Assembly (NCBI RefSeq): GCF_000003605.2
Contig: NW_003134372.1
Span: forward strand, 33,526-43,623
Direction: 5' to 3'
Length of the DNA stretch: 10,098 nucleotides
Source: Saccoglossus kowalevskii
Lineage: Eukaryota; Hemichordata; Enteropneusta; Harrimaniidae
This document shows, in pieces, positions 6,829-10,098 of the stretch; within the stretch, counting starts at the first letter, position 1; every line of letters begins with the position of its first letter. The translations under genes and the position numbers were made by a program. The notes beneath the pieces were generated by a model. That model worked only from the letters and a program-made list of their open reading frames with translations. It was not told where the DNA came from and made no database searches.

Positions 6829-7572
6829 TTTGTGATCAAGCAACAAATAAACAATCAAATAATAAACAAACAAATATGTATCAATATAGTTTGACATTAA
6901 GAAATAACAACAAAAATAAACCTGTCAGCAAACACTTTACATAATCCAGACATACCATACATGACTTCTTAATCTTTTCGCCCAAATTTCTCTGCACTTT
7001 TTTCTTATATTCTTCAATATTTCTGGAAATGAAACCTAATTTTGGAGTTTTCAGTGGTGAAAGATTAAATTGTAGTCTTACTAAAAGAAACTTTAAAAAT
7101 TGTTTAGAAAGACAGGTTTTTCCACTACATTGAATAACCTGTAGGTATATTGTGTAACTAAACTCACACCATTATGCTGATTACTACCCACCATTTCATT
7201 TAATTTTTTTATTACCATAGTCGCTCACTATATGCACTGATGAAATAGCTGGGAAAGCTTATGCCATTTATTTTATTTTTAAGTAAGAATATAGAAAGTG
7301 CTTCTATTGACTGTGTCCTTTGATTTTGTTGACTTACATGACCACTACTACATTTAGTAAAATATATGTAATTGTAATTTGAATGATTCATTGTATGTGT
7401 GTCAGTTTAATAGTTATGTCAGTGATGCATTGGATTAAAATGAATAAATAAATATGCAACGAGTCAGCTGAATACCATTTATTAAGTGTATGTTAAAATT
7501 GAAAGTTTTTTTTTAGTGACAGTCATTTATTTAATTGAAAAATGTATATACCGGTATGCATGAGGTTATGCT
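6829..7572. other. A/T-rich region without a gene
   Basis: Starts with an A-rich AAATAAACAA-type low-complexity stretch (6840-6876). A perfect 10-bp palindrome ATACCGGTAT lies at 7548-7557, just before the minisatellite. Nothing else is seen. Confidence 0.6.
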
Positions 7573-8556
7573 TCTATTGAAGATTTGCTTCTAATAGAGT
7601 AAATATGGTACATGTGTCACTATTGGAGATGTGCTTCTAATAGAGCAAATATGGTTCATGTGTCACTATTGGAGATGTGCTTCTAATAGAGCAAATATGG
7701 TTCATGTGTCTCTATTGGAGATGTGCTTCTAATATAGCAAATATGGTACATGTGTTTCTATTGGAGATGTGCTTCTAATAGAGCAAATATGGTACATGTG
7801 TTTCTATTGGAGATGTGCTTCTAATTGAGCGAACATGGTACATGTATCTTTATTGGAGATGTGCTTCTAATAGAGCAAATATGGTACATGTGTCTATTGG
7901 AGATGTGCTTCTATTAGAACAAATATGGTACATGCGTCTCTATTGGAGATGTGCTTCTATTGGAACAAATATGGTACATGTGTCTATTGGAGATGTGCTT
8001 CTATTAGAACAAATATGGTACATGTATCTCTATTGGAGATGTGCTTCTAATAGAGCAAATATGGTACATGCGTCTCTATTAGAGATGTGCTTCTAATAGA
8101 GCAAATATGGTATATGTGTCTATTGGAGATGTGCTTCTAATAGAGCAAATATGGTACATGTGTCTATTGAAGATGTACTTCTAATAGAGCAAATATTGTA
8201 CATGTGTCTCTATTAGAGATGTGCTTCTAATAGAGCAAATATGGTACATGTGTCTATTGGAGATGTGCTTCTAATAGAGCAAATATGGTACATGTGTCTA
8301 TTGGAGATGTGCTTCTAATAGAGCAAATATGGTACGTGTGTTTCTATTAGAGATGTGCTTCTAATAGAGCAAATATGGTACATGTGTCTCTATTAGAGAT
8401 GTGCTTCTAATAGAACAAATATGGTACATGTGTCTATTGGAGATGTGCTTCTAATAGAGCAAATATGGTACATGTGTCTCTATTAGAGATGTGCTTCTAA
8501 TAGAGCAAATATGGTACATGTGTCTATTGGAGATGTGCTTCTAATAGAGCAAATAT
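7573..8556 (+). repeat. Minisatellite: 22 copies of a 44/46-bp unit
   Basis: The unit is TATTRGAGATGTGCTTCTAA followed by TAGAGCAAATATGGTACATG and TGTC or TGTCTC. Anchoring on GATGTGCTTCT gives copies at 7582, 7628, 7674, 7720, 7766, 7812, 7858, 7902, 7948, 7992, 8038, 8084, 8128, 8172, 8218, 8262, 8306, 8352, 8398, 8442, 8488 and 8532. Thirteen steps are 46 bp and eight are 44 bp; the difference is one dinucleotide before TATTRG. The first copy is the most diverged and the array ends abruptly after AAATAT. Copies near 7902-8010 carry CTATTRGAAC in place of CTAATAGAGC. The open frame at 7815-8096 is produced by the repeat and is not a gene. Within each unit CTCTATTAGA and TCTAATAGAG can pair as a stem with an 8-base loop. 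Confidence 0.97.
8208..8235 (+). repeat. Example stem-loop within a minisatellite unit
   Basis: CTCTATTAGA (8208-8217), loop GATGTGCT, and TCTAATAGAG (8226-8235) form a perfect 10-bp stem. The same perfect stem occurs in the units anchored at 8084 and 8488; other units form 9-bp versions with one G:U or mismatch. Confidence 0.85.
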
Positions 8557-8848
8557 ATTTAGTGGTAAGTTAATGATGATCTGATTATCATACTGATAAA
8601 AGTATAGTGTAACTTGATATAGTTTTAATCACTTGATGTCTGAGAGTTAATTTAGATATATGGTCTAAGGTTTCATCATCATCTAGGGATGACAACTGAT
8701 TGCATACTTAAGCCTCTCAGTGAGTGTTTAAATCCTGATCCTCTTCAGATCATCTCTGGGGGCAGCGTGTTCGAATTTTGTGAAAATAAACATAGCTTTA
8801 GCCTCCACGATTGTATATTTCTGTAATATATGAGGCCGAATTGAACAC

Positions 8849-8860
8849 ATACGGCCGTAT
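8849..8860. repeat. 12-bp perfect palindrome ATACGGCCGTAT
   Basis: Fully self-complementary, with two CpGs retained in otherwise CpG-poor DNA. Confidence 0.75.
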
Positions 8861-9011
8861 TATGATTTTAAATTCATGAATGTACATAATTCAACCGGGG
8901 AATTTTCCAGTCTAAAAATGATGCAAATATTTTCACATTTTTGTTCAAATTTACATAGTATTGTTCATTGAAATTAAAGTCCTTCAAAGATACAAAAAAG
9001 TGGAATTAATG

Positions 9012-9023
9012 TTAATGCATTAA
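9012..9023. repeat. 12-bp perfect palindrome TTAATGCATTAA
   Basis: Self-complementary and rich in TAAT homeodomain cores (also AATTAAT before and TTAATTATT after). It lies just outside the probable left end of the degraded MITE. Confidence 0.7.
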
Positions 9024-9026
9024 TTA

Positions 9027-9220
9027 TTACTTGGTTTTTAATTTTGCTAATTTCTCTCATAGGTGAAATTTGCTAAATTAAATACACATGAACATGCAAA
9101 ATAACAATAGAGTTTATTGTTTCTCTGCTGAGTTTATGTTCTTAAAACCAGTAGTGAAATTGATCAAAACATCAAAATAATGAAATTAAATGCCAGTGAA
9201 AATAAATAGTTTTACAGTAT
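9027..9220. mobile_element. Degraded second copy of the TA-flanked MITE family
   Basis: The right end 9195-9220 matches 3815-3840 at 23 of 26 bases (AGTGAAAATAAA, then TTTTACAGTAT). Upstream, TTTTAATTTTGCTAATTTCT and GGTGAAATTTGCTAAATTAA resemble decayed forms of the TTTTCGCTG modules in both orientations. The left inverted end is not intact: ATTACTTGG at 9027 is the best candidate, giving a length (~195 bp) close to the first copy. The right end is secure and the left boundary is inference. Confidence 0.5.
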
Positions 9221-10098
9221 TTCACAACAACCTGATTGTATTTAGTCTCAGCTGATCACGTAACCTAGGTGACCATTTGGCTTTACACAAGCATGGCTAA
9301 TAAGTTAGATTCTCTGTACTCCTAATAGGTTGCTATCAAAAAAGACTATAGGACTGCAAACAATAGATTTTGACCTCTGTTCATTGTTATGCAAATTAGA
9401 AAGGTTCTTTAAGTTCACTTAGTTAATAGAGCAAGGACTGCAATAGTGAGAAGTTGTTGTAGTAAAAAAATCATTTCAAATCCTGGCTATGAACCAGTAT
9501 TCTAGTAAATCTTTTTTTAGTTATTAGAGGCAGACCATTTGAAAATCTAGATAGTGAAAAAACTGTATCAATTATTTTTTCTCTTTTGAGCTATTTTTTT
9601 AAACACTATGTTACCATAATTTTTTTTCAGAAAATTTATACTGTTTTTTTCTGTGGAATTTTTTTCTTCTAAACGTCTAAAAAGACATTGGGTGAATTAA
9701 GTCATGAAATGAATGAAACTAACTTGATGTGAAATCATGGTATAAACACCATAAATTGGTAATCCTCAGAATGTTGTATAATCTGATTACAATTTTTATA
9801 TATTTGGTATATAGGCTCCAGTTTTATGTTTACCTTTGTCTGTTTAGAGGGTTTTACTTGAAGTTTTTCAGTTTTTCTTATATTGTATTTTGTTCACAAT
9901 AAATTGAAGCCTATACTTGCACGATACATCGAATTAAAAAAAAATAGCATTAGACTGCCATGTACTATAACGTATGTTTCAGTGCTGTCATCTGTGACCA
10001 GAAGTTTAAACTATTATCTCATTATCCATCCATTTACCCTTTGTCATGACTCCATGCAGACGTTATCCCATTAAAAACCACATCATCTGTGAGCCGAT
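9221..10098. other. A/T-rich region without a gene
   Basis: Contains several T-runs (around 9509-9663), one octamer on the minus strand (ATGCAAAT, 9389-9396) and an acceptor-like TTTTTTTTCAG at 9620-9630 with no supported exon after it. A 63-codon frame at 9883-10074 is unsupported. Confidence 0.55.

Larger units (their letters stand above)
8557..9026. other. Non-coding stretch with clustered palindromes; possible MITE remnant
   Basis: No gene is seen. Perfect palindromes are ATACGGCCGTAT (8849-8860), ATTCATGAAT (8872-8881) and TTAATGCATTAA (9012-9023). The segment around 8775-8812 (TTTTGTGAAAATAAACATAG followed by GCCTCCACGA) resembles the GTGAAAATAAAC end of the TA-flanked MITE and may be a decayed relative; this is weak. 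Confidence 0.5.

Noticed and set aside
7815-8096. 93-codon open frame in the minisatellite
   Set aside because: Produced by 44+46 = 90-bp periodicity, which keeps frame for a few units only; it is interrupted as soon as the order changes.
7573-8556. CRISPR array
   Set aside because: The whole unit repeats with no unique spacers, and the setting is eukaryotic.
758-9396. Three octamer motifs (758-765, 925-932, 9389-9396) as an enhancer signature
   Set aside because: About one such 8-mer is expected by chance and two of the three belong to one duplicated motif, so the count alone is not meaningful.
9040-9630. Splice-acceptor-like tracts ending at about 9060 and 9630
   Set aside because: Pyrimidine tracts plus AG are common in A/T-rich DNA and no open exon follows either site; the first also lies in the degraded MITE.
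9883-10074. 63-codon open frame near the right end
   Set aside because: No domain, A/T-rich, chance length.

Overview
This window looks like non-coding DNA from an animal genome, most likely a marine invertebrate. The evidence is strongly A/T-rich sequence with few CpGs, no convincing protein-coding gene, no bacterial-style gene packing, and many short transposon remnants, microsatellites and a minisatellite. A mollusc or other lophotrochozoan is my best guess. It rests mainly on a TA-flanked MITE built from TTTTCGCTG/TTTTCACTG modules, a style I associate with such genomes, and is not proven. Whether the window is intergenic or inside a long intron cannot be decided from the sequence alone.

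Layout from left to right. Positions 1-269 are the edge of a 97-bp tandem (satellite-like) array that probably continues outside the window. Positions 270-1894 are A/T-rich unique DNA with a possible retroelement tail ending in (TTA)n near 709, two copies of a 17-bp octamer-containing motif, and a 22-bp sequence that recurs 3 kb downstream. Positions 1895-2132 are a (TTTA)n tetranucleotide tract with an internal ~80-bp higher-order structure. Positions 2363-3839 hold three different non-autonomous DNA transposons side by side: a PIF/Harbinger-like element with TAA target duplications, a 635-bp CpG-rich element with perfect 22-bp inverted ends including TTAA, and a ~200-bp TA-flanked MITE. A degraded relative of the third lies at about 9027-9220.

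Positions 3858-6049 are mostly featureless apart from small direct repeats and palindromes. Positions 6050-6215 are a diverged ~72-bp tandem duplication. Positions 6457-6828 contain the longest open frame (123 codons), of unknown status; its second part could be read as a terminal exon, but no protein family is recognised. Positions 7573-8556 are a 22-copy minisatellite with interleaved 44-bp and 46-bp monomers that can fold as a stem-loop. The rest, to 10098, is A/T-rich with palindromes and the degraded MITE.

No set of genes works together here. The interest is in the repeat biology: three TIR families with readable target duplications, a CpG-rich promoter-like core inside one of them, and a minisatellite in which monomer length and a linked base change travel together. 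I did not find evidence for a new enzymatic or defence system.
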